Below the pieces are notes generated by a model. That model was not told the origin of the DNA. It searched no databases and worked only from the letters and a program-made list of their open reading frames with translations. Shown one piece after another: positions 7,250 through 14,485 of a stretch of 23,241 nt of DNA. This DNA comes from a virus. Numbering within the stretch: position 1 is the first letter of the stretch; every line of letters begins with the position of its first letter. Both the position numbers and the translations under genes were made by a program. The stretch covers positions 1-23,241 of the IMG/VR virus record IMGVR_UViG_3300023223_000224. One strand, given 5' to 3'.

Positions 7250-8803
7250 TTGTACGAACCAGCACTCATTGCAGGTAGCCTTCGGTTGCCCCGGTTAACG
7301 CCGGGGCTGCCTTCTGTTCGCCGGGAACTCACGGTAAAGGTATGGGAACCCGGCGAGCATGTTCCTCTGACGGTGAAGGCGTACAGGCAGAACAAGGATT
7401 GGATCTATCTGCCGCGCGTTTACGGAATCGATCTCTGTGCGAAGTGGGGCATTGCCGTCGAGGACCGTACGTGCCGTGGTCAAAAACTTCGCGAGCTACC
7501 GCCAATCAAATTGTGGCATGAGCAAGTGAAACCTGTTGAGGAAATGGTGCTCGCCAGCAAGTATGATTTCGATGTGCAGATGCAATCGAAGGCGGGTACC
7601 GGTAAAACGATCATGGCATTGGAGGCTGCGCGGCGAATTGGCCGCACACTATTGGTTATAGTGGACACAAACTTTCTGCGCGATCAATGGGGCGAACAAA
7701 TCGAGGAACACTTCGGCATCTCTGCTGATGAAGTGGGAGTCATACAAGGGACCAAGATCAACCTCGCCGAGAACTTCATCACCATCGGCATGCTCCAGAC
7801 ACTCTACAACAAGAAACTCCCCATAAACGTTCGAAAGCACTTCGGTACGGTGGTATTCGATGAGTGCCACGGTACGGGAGCGCCACAATTCAACAAAGTG
7901 TTGTACAAGTTTCCGGCGCAGACGCGGTTTGGTATCACGGCTACGCCACGCGACGGGACATTGGGGAAGATTATCAGGTGGCATCTTGGCCCCGTGCAGG
8001 TAAAAACAACAACCAGACATCGACCATCTAAAGTTTACTACCTGGAGAGCGATACCGTGTACAGTTGGTACGCGAACATATCGCCAAAGACAGGACGATT
8101 TATTAACGAGATTGCTGGTGACGGTACACGCAATCTTCTGCTCTCTAAAGCCATCCGCTACCTCTACGACCGCGACCGCGATTCGCTAATCATCTCTGAC
8201 CGTATCGAACAGCTAGAAGCCTTGATGGCTCTCTGCTACTACGGCGGTATTCCTGAAGAGGATATGGGTTTGTGCGCAGCGCACAACCACACGTATCGAT
8301 ATGCTAAGGATTTGAAGCCGAATCGTAAGCCGCAGTTTTTGGAGAAGGAGTGTGGGTATACTCCGGTGATTATGCAGATGGTGAGGAAGAGAGCACCAAA
8401 GGCCAAACTGGATGAAGCGAAGAAATGTAAACTGATCTTCGCAACGTACAGCATCTTCCACAAGGGAGTTGATGTACCGCGTTTGAGCGCAGGACTTGAT
8501 TGCACTCCGCGTTCCGGATTTGAGCAAACACACGGCCGTATCCTACGATCAGGTTTAGGTAAGAAGGTGCCGATATGGATAACAGTCAGAGACATCAATT
8601 CGTACCGGGCGGAATATCAGTTCGCAAACCGGATAGCCGAATTGGCGAAGAGCAACGTGGAGGTATTCCGATGGCATCCCGACAAAGGAGTGCAAAGTCG
8701 AGACGCAAAGGAACTCAGACAAGAGGCGAGCGACAATTGCAAAAGGCTAAAGCAGACAAGAATCGTGACGACACGCGACGACAATTATATGCTAGCGATG
8801 TAG
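7250..8803 (+). CDS. SF2 DNA/RNA helicase (UvsW/DEAD-like)
   Basis: ATP-dependent helicase of about 517 aa, likely acting in branch migration or origin/recombination remodelling as T4 UvsW or T5 D10 do. Motifs: Walker A with AGTGKT (115-120), motif II DECH (204-207), motif III TATP (230-233) and motif VI QTHGRILR (426-433, arginine fingers R430/R433). There is no suitable ATG. TTG 7250, eight bases after the SSB stop and preceded by AGGAG at 7234-7238, is preferred; GTG 7223 is the alternative. The frame stays open far upstream only because it is a shadow of the SSB acidic tail. A GC-rich hairpin (7289-7306) lies just inside the start. The 3' end overlaps the next gene by 133 nt. Confidence 0.85.
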   Translation: MYEPALIAGSLRLPRLTPGLPSVRRELTVKVWEPGEHVPLTVKAYRQNKDWIYLPRVYGIDLCAKWGIAVEDRTCRGQKLRELPPIKLWHEQVKPVEEMVLASKYDFDVQMQSKAGTGKTIMALEAARRIGRTLLVIVDTNFLRDQWGEQIEEHFGISADEVGVIQGTKINLAENFITIGMLQTLYNKKLPINVRKHFGTVVFDECHGTGAPQFNKVLYKFPAQTRFGITATPRDGTLGKIIRWHLGPVQVKTTTRHRPSKVYYLESDTVYSWYANISPKTGRFINEIAGDGTRNLLLSKAIRYLYDRDRDSLIISDRIEQLEALMALCYYGGIPEEDMGLCAAHNHTYRYAKDLKPNRKPQFLEKECGYTPVIMQMVRKRAPKAKLDEAKKCKLIFATYSIFHKGVDVPRLSAGLDCTPRSGFEQTHGRILRSGLGKKVPIWITVRDINSYRAEYQFANRIAELAKSNVEVFRWHPDKGVQSRDAKELRQEASDNCKRLKQTRIVTTRDDNYMLAM

Positions 8804-9234
8804 ATTACGCTGAAGAGCAGAAGCGTGCAGCACGAGAGTACTACTACAGTTCGAAGGCTACGAAGACTGATTCTGATCTGACTGCGGAAGGAAAGCTACT
8901 TGAGCGCGGCACAGATAAAGAAGTCTACGTAACTGTCGATGGGCAGCAAGTGCTCCAGGTGCATGAGGTATACACCATTCCGGAAGCTGCTGTTGCTCTC
9001 GGCAAGGCAGTGCTTACACTCAAGCGTTGGATTCGTGAAGGCATTATTCCAGCGCCGGTCGTGGAAGGTACGACTGCGGGGAAGTACAAGCACTACACCA
9101 AAGGAGAATTGCAGACGATTGCAAGAATTCTGATCGAGCATGATCGCGAGTACACATACCTCAAGAAGAATCACGAGGCTACGGTGGAGAGGCTTCATGA
9201 GGTTGTGGAGACCTATCGGGAGTTACACATGTGA
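8671..9234 (+). CDS. MerR-like helix-turn-helix DNA-binding protein
   Basis: 187 aa. The start is set by GGAGG at 8659-8663, seven bases before ATG 8671, inside the helicase coding region. Residues 1-35 are strongly basic. Residues 101-145 (YTIPEAAVALG ... LKRWIREG ... YTKGEL) match the MerR/HTH_17-type winged helix, and a long C-terminal helix (146-185) could dimerise, as in MerR proteins. It is a candidate regulator, or a DNA-binding accessory of the replisome. It overlaps the helicase by 133 nt in another frame and the next gene by GTGA. No cysteine effector site is present, so it is not a classical metal sensor. Confidence 0.7.
   Translation: MASRQRSAKSRRKGTQTRGERQLQKAKADKNRDDTRRQLYASDVDYAEEQKRAAREYYYSSKATKTDSDLTAEGKLLERGTDKEVYVTVDGQQVLQVHEVYTIPEAAVALGKAVLTLKRWIREGIIPAPVVEGTTAGKYKHYTKGELQTIARILIEHDREYTYLKKNHEATVERLHEVVETYRELHM
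9109..9124. repeat. Degenerate copy of the TTGCAA-N4-TTGCAA site
   Basis: TTGCAGACGATTGCAA inside the MerR-like gene. The right half-site is exact; the left half-site has one mismatch (TTGCAG). It may be a weak member of the dispersed family at 1411, 12900, 16900 and 22016, or chance. Confidence 0.3.
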
Positions 9235-9662
9235 AAAGGACACGGGTGAAGAAAGAAGAAGCGCCTGGAAGGATATGGGTGCATGCGCGAATAGAACGTC
9301 CTGGTGAGGAGGACGAAGAGCTAGAAGAATACGAGGAAATACTGGTTCAACGGTTTGAGGTTGACCCAGCTTACGTGCGAATAGGTGCCGGTGTAACGAA
9401 GAAGATTGTGGATTTCGAATCTCTTCGTGTAGATGTGGCTGCCGTCATTCCCTGCTATAAAGAGCAGATAGACGAGCAGGCCGACGCAACAGCCGAATGG
9501 GTAGCGGATAGGCTGGATAAGGAAGTTGACAAATGGCTTGGCACTGAGGAAGGGGTAGACGACAATGGCACGTCGCATTCGCGTAAAAAGAAAGGCAAAA
9601 AGAAAAGCAAAAGCCGCTCCAAAAGGAAAGCACGACAGAGGAGAAGTAGGGGAGACACTTAA
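9231..9662 (+). CDS. Conserved-looking phage protein with basic tail, unknown function
   Basis: 143 aa, GTG start in a GTGA overlap. The basic leader KRTRVKK is followed by an acidic stretch (25-37) and a core at about 38-105 with VRIGAGVTKKIVDFESLRVDV...PCY and a C-terminal amphipathic helix. This layout resembles small proteins commonly found near RecA/SSB genes in phages, but no activity is known to me. The last 26 residues are Lys/Arg/Ser-rich and overlap the start of the RecA-like gene by 98 nt, where the other frame also encodes a basic segment. Confidence 0.65.
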   Translation: MKRTRVKKEEAPGRIWVHARIERPGEEDEELEEYEEILVQRFEVDPAYVRIGAGVTKKIVDFESLRVDVAAVIPCYKEQIDEQADATAEWVADRLDKEVDKWLGTEEGVDDNGTSHSRKKKGKKKSKSRSKRKARQRRSRGDT

Positions 9663-10707
9663 TGCTGTTCGCAAGCGTTATGGCCCTGCTACTGTACGAC
9701 TTGCAAGAGAGGTACGCCAGCCTCTTCGCATTAGTACTGGGGCTTTCATTCTCGATTTTAGTTTACTGGGGGGCATACCGCATAATCGTAGCTCTCTGGT
9801 CGTGGGCGAACGACACGCAGGGAAGTCTCTAGTTGCTTCGAAGATATGTCACAGTGCACAACAATTGTATCCGGACAAAAGCGTCATACTCATAGACGCA
9901 GAAGGGACATTCGATAAAATATTTGCTGAGAAGCTAGGCGTAGATCTAGACCAGCTTGTAGTCATCGAGTGTGAGACTGGGGAGATGGCGGCCGATGTCG
10001 GCTGCGCCATGGTGGAGAGCAGGGAAGTGTCGTTGGTTATTACTGACAGCATCGCAGCTATGTCGCCCATGGCGGAAGTTAACGCGAGCCTGGAAGATGC
10101 ATTCGTTGCTGTACAAGCCCGCCTGATTGCTCGTTTCGTTCGTAAGATGACATCGGCGCTCATCAAGGAGCGCAAGCGCAATCACTGGGTTACGAACTTC
10201 TACACCAGTCAATTCCGTAGTCGCATTGGTGGCTATGGTGATCCTCGCATTATTGTCGGCGGCAAGGCTATGGAGTATTGCACGTCGGTACAGTTCATCA
10301 TCAAGAACAAAGAAAACAAGGGCAAGGATGAGCGAGACATCGAAGACATCATTACGAACGAGCATTCATTTACGATAATCAAAAACAAGTGCAACTCCGG
10401 CCCGCGCGTAGGGGAGTTCGTCTTGCAGCGCATTGACGATGACGATATCGGCCTAGCGGAAGGTACTATCGATGATTCTGCTACTCTTCTGACCTACGCC
10501 AAGAAGATGGGGTTTTATTCGGGGGAAGGTACTGCACCGAAGATACTGGACTTCGATGATACGCGTATGCGGTTCAAGAAGCATGGGGAGACCATACAGG
10601 CTTTGCGCGATGATTCCGATCTCTATTGGGATTTGCGTTGCAAATTGATTCAAGAACAAGCCGAACATCTGGGGATGAGTCGGGAGTTTATCGGGACAAT
10701 AATATGA
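9565..10707 (+). CDS. RecA/UvsX-like recombinase
   Basis: Strand-exchange ATPase of 380 aa for recombination-dependent replication and repair. Walker A is GERHAGKS (81-88), Walker B is in LVITDSI, and the L2/signature region reads SQFRSRIGGYGDPRIIVGG, close to bacterial RecA NQxRxKxG...GG. The N-terminus has a basic leader (RRIRVKRK, 3-10) extending to about residue 25, absent from ordinary RecA. The start ATG 9565 lies within the preceding gene with a GGAAGGGG-type site upstream. It ends in an ATGA overlap with the next gene. Bacterial RecA-type rather than T4 UvsX-type is favoured by the L2 region. Confidence 0.9.
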   Translation: MARRIRVKRKAKRKAKAAPKGKHDRGEVGETLNAVRKRYGPATVRLAREVRQPLRISTGAFILDFSLLGGIPHNRSSLVVGERHAGKSLVASKICHSAQQLYPDKSVILIDAEGTFDKIFAEKLGVDLDQLVVIECETGEMAADVGCAMVESREVSLVITDSIAAMSPMAEVNASLEDAFVAVQARLIARFVRKMTSALIKERKRNHWVTNFYTSQFRSRIGGYGDPRIIVGGKAMEYCTSVQFIIKNKENKGKDERDIEDIITNEHSFTIIKNKCNSGPRVGEFVLQRIDDDDIGLAEGTIDDSATLLTYAKKMGFYSGEGTAPKILDFDDTRMRFKKHGETIQALRDDSDLYWDLRCKLIQEQAEHLGMSREFIGTII

Positions 10708-10946
10708 ACTTACAAGGCTTGCTGGATAAAGCAACGATGGGAGATACGGAAGCGTACGTGGCGCTCAAAGCAATGTTCGGACACCAGGAGTTGAAGGTTG
10801 TTGACTTGGGCAACAAGAACAGGCGACTATGCGAAGGCATCAGGGCTGTTCTCAGGGAGCGCGATTTTCTAGTAAGGGTGAACGATCCTACGCAAGCTGA
10901 ATTGAAACGTGTCCTGGCAGAAAACGAATTCATTGCACGACTATGA
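10704..10946 (+). CDS. Small helical protein, unknown function
   Basis: 80 aa, start fixed by an ATGA overlap with the recombinase and coupled by another ATGA overlap to the nuclease gene downstream. Mostly alpha-helical (GLLDKATMGDTEAYVALKAM; LKRVLAENEFIARL) with no membrane segment. Possible adaptor for the RecA-like protein or the nuclease by position only. Confidence 0.6.
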   Translation: MNLQGLLDKATMGDTEAYVALKAMFGHQELKVVDLGNKNRRLCEGIRAVLRERDFLVRVNDPTQAELKRVLAENEFIARL

Positions 10947-11308
10947 GCAGAGAGAGATTGATCCGTGACGCTAATAAGAATGCGGCGTACCGTCGTTCTC
11001 CGGGACAGGAACGTGACATTGCACGAAGGGGAGGTATACCAACTCCCGGAAGCGGAAGCGGTCCAACTCATAAAGCTGACGTGCGCAAATATCGTGGAGC
11101 CTTTAGAGTCGAAGCCAAAAGCACAGGACACAAATCATTCTCAATTAAGTTATCTGACTGGAAGAAAATTGAGGATGCAGCATATCCGAATCGCGAGGAA
11201 CCGATGATGATCATCGAGTTCGTGGACGAGGCGGGACGACCGATAAAAGAACTGGCGGTGGTACCTGCATGGATACCGGAGGAGTGGGCCGATGAAAAAT
11301 CCACTTAG
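10943..11308 (+). CDS. PD-(D/E)XK-type small nuclease, resolvase-like
   Basis: 121 aa. An ordered set of acidic and basic residues fits the PD-(D/E)XK fold: E23, a glycine-rich PGSGSGPTHKAD segment ending in D46, and VEAKS with E57/K59, followed by a helix and a strand (PMMIIEF). Small phage enzymes of this layout act as Holliday-junction or branch-specific endonucleases; that is an inference from fold and from its place between recombinase and Cas4-like/RuvC-like genes. The start is fixed by ATGA overlap. It overlaps a tiny membrane gene at its 3' end. Confidence 0.7.
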   Translation: MSRERLIRDANKNAAYRRSPGQERDIARRGGIPTPGSGSGPTHKADVRKYRGAFRVEAKSTGHKSFSIKLSDWKKIEDAAYPNREEPMMIIEFVDEAGRPIKELAVVPAWIPEEWADEKST

Positions 11309-11390
11309 TGGAAATGGGAGTTGGGCCATACTCTGGCGCATCACAATTTTTATCGCTGTCGGAGCATTACTGATTGCATTGATGGTATGA
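11292..11390 (+). CDS. 32-aa single-pass membrane protein
   Basis: ATG 11292 lies within the end of the nuclease gene, and the stop overlaps the next start as ATGA. The product begins MKNPLSGNGS and then forms one hydrophobic helix to the C-terminus (WAILWRITIFIAVGALLIAL). Very short, but the coupling and the pure membrane segment match four other micro-membrane genes here. Function unknown. Confidence 0.5.
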   Translation: MKNPLSGNGSWAILWRITIFIAVGALLIALMV

Positions 11391-12310
11391 AAAAGAAACG
11401 GAGGCGGCGCGCAATACAACAAGACACGCGCCGGGGGGATGTAAATACAGTTCTTGCGCGTAGGTCAAGGAGGCGCAAGGACGTGAAGCGGGGAACAGTC
11501 GTCAAGGCTGAAGCTCGTCAGGTCGTTATACCCTTCCTTCACACCAACCCTGAACCCCAACAGTTTCGTGAAGGCGAGTACATGCACGCATCGGATCTCA
11601 TCTACCGATGCACACGCGCGATGGCGCTGTCCGATATGCTCGCAGTTCCCTTCACACCAGAGATAGTCTACGACGGTCGTGGCCTGACGTTCGCACAGGG
11701 CCGCGCCATTCAGCAGTATGTCACCAATCGACTGAAGAGCAATGCGCCTACGTACTTGTACGGCGAGTGGCGTTGCAAGTGTCGAGAGAAATCTTTCACT
11801 GGCACATTTGAAGTCGCGAAGAAACTCTCTGCCTGTAAGAAATGCGATGCCCTGGTGGTGGACTACAACGAGATAGTCGTACACAACAAACAGTATATGG
11901 TCGTGGGATCCGTGGACCTACTGCTGCTACAGGATGGGGCCTTGTACGTCATTGAGTGTAAATCCATCAATAAGAAGGATTGGGACGAACTCAGGCGGCC
12001 TATCCCCGACCATGTTATCCAGACCCTACTCTACTGGCGGCTTATGTTTGAGGCCGATTATTCGCTCATTGAGAGGGCATCGATTTTGTATGTGGTGAAG
12101 GAGTTCAAGATAGGTTCTCCGTATAAAGAATTCTCTGTTAACATCGCGCAAGAGATGCATCGACTGGAGGATTACTTGGACGATGCTAAGAAGCTGAAGA
12201 GCGCACGACGCCGCAAAGGATTGCCGCCCCGGATTACTTGCGCAACGATTAACTCACCGGCTGCGAAGAAGTGTTCGTTCGCAGTGCAATGCTTCAGCCT
12301 ACGGGGTTAG
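11387..12310 (+). CDS. Cas4/RecB-like exonuclease with Fe-S cysteines and zinc-ribbon insert
   Basis: 307 aa, starting at the ATGA overlap at 11387. A basic leader (KKKRRRRA) precedes the PD-(D/E)XK nuclease: GSVD (D177), ECK (E190/K192), and HVIQ (H209/Q212) for motif QhXXY-like. C75 plus C285, C296 and C302 fit the four-cysteine Fe-S cluster of Cas4/AddB nucleases. A zinc-ribbon-like insertion C130xC132...C150xxC153 sits between them. No cas1/cas2 or CRISPR array is present, so this is a stand-alone recombination exonuclease, probably resecting ends for the RecA-like protein. The usual first histidine is replaced by Gln within FAQGRAIQQ. Confidence 0.8.
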   Translation: MKKKRRRRAIQQDTRRGDVNTVLARRSRRRKDVKRGTVVKAEARQVVIPFLHTNPEPQQFREGEYMHASDLIYRCTRAMALSDMLAVPFTPEIVYDGRGLTFAQGRAIQQYVTNRLKSNAPTYLYGEWRCKCREKSFTGTFEVAKKLSACKKCDALVVDYNEIVVHNKQYMVVGSVDLLLLQDGALYVIECKSINKKDWDELRRPIPDHVIQTLLYWRLMFEADYSLIERASILYVVKEFKIGSPYKEFSVNIAQEMHRLEDYLDDAKKLKSARRRKGLPPRITCATINSPAAKKCSFAVQCFSLRG

Positions 12311-12312
12311 CG

Positions 12313-12882
12313 ATGCTTGTTCTTGGATTAGATCTCAGTCTTACATCGACGGGGTTCTGTTATTCATCGCTGAAAGATCTGGAATTGCACACTGGCATTA
12401 TCAAACCTACCTACGCGGTGATGAAGAAACACAAACAGCTAGGTGGGGTGATTCGTTTGATGTACATCTGGGAGTGCATCGAAGATATCGTCAATCGTGA
12501 AGGCATCACGCATGCTGTGATCGAAGGTTACTCGATGGGTAAATTTCAGATGCAGCGGGCGCACTCGACTGGTGAGCTTGGGGGTGTGATCAAGCTCATG
12601 CTGTGGCAGAAGGAGATTCCTATTTTGCTGGTCTCCCCCAAGGGGCTGAAGAAGTTCGCGACCGGCAACGGGAACTCCACGAAGCCCCAAGTCCAGGGGC
12701 ACATCATGACCCGCTGGAAGTATCGTGTGGAGCAGGAGGATGAAGCTGACGCCTTTGTGCTGTATCAGGCGGGGTTGGCCTACTGGAACCCCCGATATGC
12801 CAGGAGATATGACCCCAAGCGGCGAGAGGCCATTGAGAAATTTGAGCTTATTCGACCAGGGAAATTGAGAGATACGTCTTAA
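12313..12882 (+). CDS. RuvC-like Holliday junction resolvase
   Basis: 189 aa RNase H-fold endonuclease that would cleave four-way junctions. It starts with LGLDLSLTSTG (catalytic D7), has the second-strand acid in VIEGYS (E71), VSPKGLKKFATGNGNSTK (residues 108-124), and a C-terminal acidic cluster EDEADA (D143/D146), the usual order for RuvC. ATG 12313 is preferred because RuvC proteins begin a few residues before this motif; ATG 12292 adds seven residues. It closes the recombination operon and is followed by a 115-nt regulatory gap with promoter and operator. Confidence 0.85.
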   Translation: MLVLGLDLSLTSTGFCYSSLKDLELHTGIIKPTYAVMKKHKQLGGVIRLMYIWECIEDIVNREGITHAVIEGYSMGKFQMQRAHSTGELGGVIKLMLWQKEIPILLVSPKGLKKFATGNGNSTKPQVQGHIMTRWKYRVEQEDEADAFVLYQAGLAYWNPRYARRYDPKRREAIEKFELIRPGKLRDTS

Positions 12883-12899
12883 CTTCCTGTAAATAATAT

Positions 12900-12915
12900 T
12901 TGCAATCGATTGCAA
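12900..12915. promoter_or_regulatory. Operator-like perfect palindrome TTGCAATCGATTGCAA
   Basis: A 16-bp perfect palindrome covering the -35 region of the promoter. Its form, with central CG and flanking TTGCAA half-sites, resembles LacI-family operators (cre-type TGNAANCGNTTNCA). Three other exact TTGCAA-N4-TTGCAA sites occur in the window. The binding protein is unknown. Confidence 0.7.
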
Positions 12916-12927
12916 TTTTGGTATGAT
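12900..12927 (+). promoter_or_regulatory. Promoter TTGCAA-16-TATGAT, extended -10, overlapping operator
   Basis: TTGCAA at 12900-12905 and TATGAT at 12922-12927 with TGG before it (extended -10). Spacing is 16, or 17 using TTTGCA. It drives the histone-like gene at 12998; the leader is about 65 nt. The -35 is part of the perfect palindrome at 12900-12915, so any protein bound there would occlude RNA polymerase. Confidence 0.7.
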
Positions 12928-12997
12928 CGGTTGCGGTGAGGGTGTAATGTTTCCGCCTCCCTCGATTTGGTAAAGGTTTATACGGAGGGCCAATTTC

Positions 12998-14410
12998 ATG
13001 GCAAAGGTATCGAAGAAGAAGTCAAAGTCCAAGGCGAAGGCCAAGGCAAAAACGAAACCGAAGGCGAAGGCGAAGAAGCCTGCTTTCGAACAAGGTCAGG
13101 AAGTCGTATTCACCGGCTTCACAGCAGAGTCGGAAGACGAGTATCCCGATAACGCTGAACTCCTGGAGGAAGGCGAAGTCTACGAAGTCGCTCAAGTGAC
13201 CGAGAGCGAGGACAACGAAACCGCTTTCTTACTCCGCGCCGAAAATCCTGAGTTCGATCCGGACTCGCGGCAGTCCAAGAAGAATCCGAGCCACATCTTA
13301 GTCGATGTGTTTGCGGATGAGATCTCCGGCGACGTTCCCGAGGAATCCGATGAAGAGGAAGAGGAAGACGAGGATCTTGAGGACGAGGAAGACGAGGACG
13401 AGGAGGACGAGGAAGACGAGGAAGAGGAAGAGCCTGCTCCGCGTTCCAAGAAAAAGAAAAGCAAAAAGAAAACCGTCAGTAAAAAGAAAGGCAAGAAGAA
13501 AGCCTCGTCAAAAAAGAAGGGCAAGAAGAAGGCTTCGAAGAAGCTCTCGACTCGCGCCGATGACGAAGACGAGGAAGAGGTAGATCCAGATCTGAAGGAT
13601 ATGATCATCCTCACTGAAGAAGAGGAAGATCAGGAGATTCTGGCTCTCGTCAACGAAGCCGACGATGTCGTGGAACTGGCGCAGGAATACGCCGAGGAAG
13701 CGATGGCTACTGACTACAAACTCGGCGGCATCCTCTACCACGTCAAGATCAGCAAAGCCTACAAGTCTGTCAACAAGGGTGCCTACGCCGGTAAGGGCGG
13801 TTGGGCTGATTTCGTTTCCAACGAACTCAACCTGGAATACCGCAAGGCGCAGTACCTCGTGGACATCTACGCGAAGTTCAACAAGTACGGTATCGGCGGC
13901 GAGAAGGTTGCCGAGCTTGGCTGGACGAAGGCTGCGCAGGTTTCTCGTGTCATGACCGAAGACAACGCCGCAGAGCTTGTGGAGTTGGCCGAGGAATCTT
14001 CAGTCGAGGATCTGAAGGATACCGTGCGCGAGACCTATGCTATCAAGGGCGCAACGCCGGGTGAGCGCGTCAAGCGTATTACTCTCAAGTATCGGCTCGC
14101 CGAAGAGGCTGGTCAGATCATTGCGGAGTACATGAACGCTGCGGCCGAGAGCCTGGGCTACGACAATCCTTCGGAAGTCTTCCAGCACGTCATCACTGAG
14201 TGGGCGGAAGAGCACTTGGATGTCGCTGTCACTCGCAAGGCCAAGCGCACTGCGAAGAAGGCATTGAAGGAAGCCGACACCGGCAAGGCCACTTCGAAGA
14301 AGAAAGCCAAGAAGAAGGCTGCTTCCAAGAAGAAGGCGACCAAGAAGAAGGTCAGCAAAAAGAAGACCGCTGGCAAGAAGAAAACCAAGAAGAAGACCCG
14401 GCGCAAGTAA
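12998..14410 (+). CDS. Histone-H1-like protein with alternating acidic/basic tails and helical core
   Basis: 470 aa, single-gene unit with its own promoter, operator and terminator; ribosome binding site GGAGGG at 12984. Layout: basic tail 1-28; small beta-rich domain about 30-112; acidic 115-146; basic KKK-repeat 149-183; acidic 187-211; helical domain about 212-345 containing YKLGGILYHVKISKAY and EYRKAQYLVDIYAKF; second helical part 350-410; basic 411-470 made of (S/T/A)KKK repeats as in histone H1 and bacterial H1-like proteins. The core helices resemble phage DNA-binding or partition-type domains of unknown name. Likely a nucleoid-associated protein. The alternating charge suggests self-interaction; see findings. 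Confidence 0.75.
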   Translation: MAKVSKKKSKSKAKAKAKTKPKAKAKKPAFEQGQEVVFTGFTAESEDEYPDNAELLEEGEVYEVAQVTESEDNETAFLLRAENPEFDPDSRQSKKNPSHILVDVFADEISGDVPEESDEEEEEDEDLEDEEDEDEEDEEDEEEEEPAPRSKKKKSKKKTVSKKKGKKKASSKKKGKKKASKKLSTRADDEDEEEVDPDLKDMIILTEEEEDQEILALVNEADDVVELAQEYAEEAMATDYKLGGILYHVKISKAYKSVNKGAYAGKGGWADFVSNELNLEYRKAQYLVDIYAKFNKYGIGGEKVAELGWTKAAQVSRVMTEDNAAELVELAEESSVEDLKDTVRETYAIKGATPGERVKRITLKYRLAEEAGQIIAEYMNAAAESLGYDNPSEVFQHVITEWAEEHLDVAVTRKAKRTAKKALKEADTGKATSKKKAKKKAASKKKATKKKVSKKKTAGKKKTKKKTRRK

Positions 14411-14437
14411 CGCTGGTATCTGATTCGCGGTAAGCTC

Positions 14438-14473
14438 AAGGGCGCTGTATACTTCGCAGCGCCCTTTCTTTTT
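14438..14473 (+). terminator. Intrinsic terminator after histone-like gene
   Basis: Perfect 10-bp stem AAGGGCGCTG (14438-14447) and CAGCGCCCTT (14457-14466), 9-nt loop, followed by TCTTTTT. A classic rho-independent terminator placed 27 nt after the stop codon. Confidence 0.9.
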
Positions 14474-14485
14474 GGAGGTAGGGGG

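Noticed and set aside
7289-7306. Hairpin CCCCGG-TTAACG-CCGGGG as a terminator
   Set aside because: No T-run follows and it lies inside helicase codons just after the start; at most a translation-modulating hairpin.
10640-10660. TTGCAAATTGATTCAA as a further dispersed site
   Set aside because: One half-site is broken (ATTCAA) and the centre lacks CG; likely chance.
11387-12310. Cas4-like gene as part of a CRISPR system
   Set aside because: No cas1/cas2, effector or repeat array anywhere in the window; stand-alone phage Cas4-like nucleases are known.
12964-12980. TTTGGTAAAGGT near the histone-like gene as another family promoter
   Set aside because: No -35 at the right distance and the core has an extra base; the promoter at 12900 explains the gene.
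13192-13614. Ser/Phe-rich open frames on the minus strand opposite the acidic/basic tails
   Set aside because: Low-complexity antisense of GAA/AAG codon runs, with no ribosome binding site or recognisable domain.
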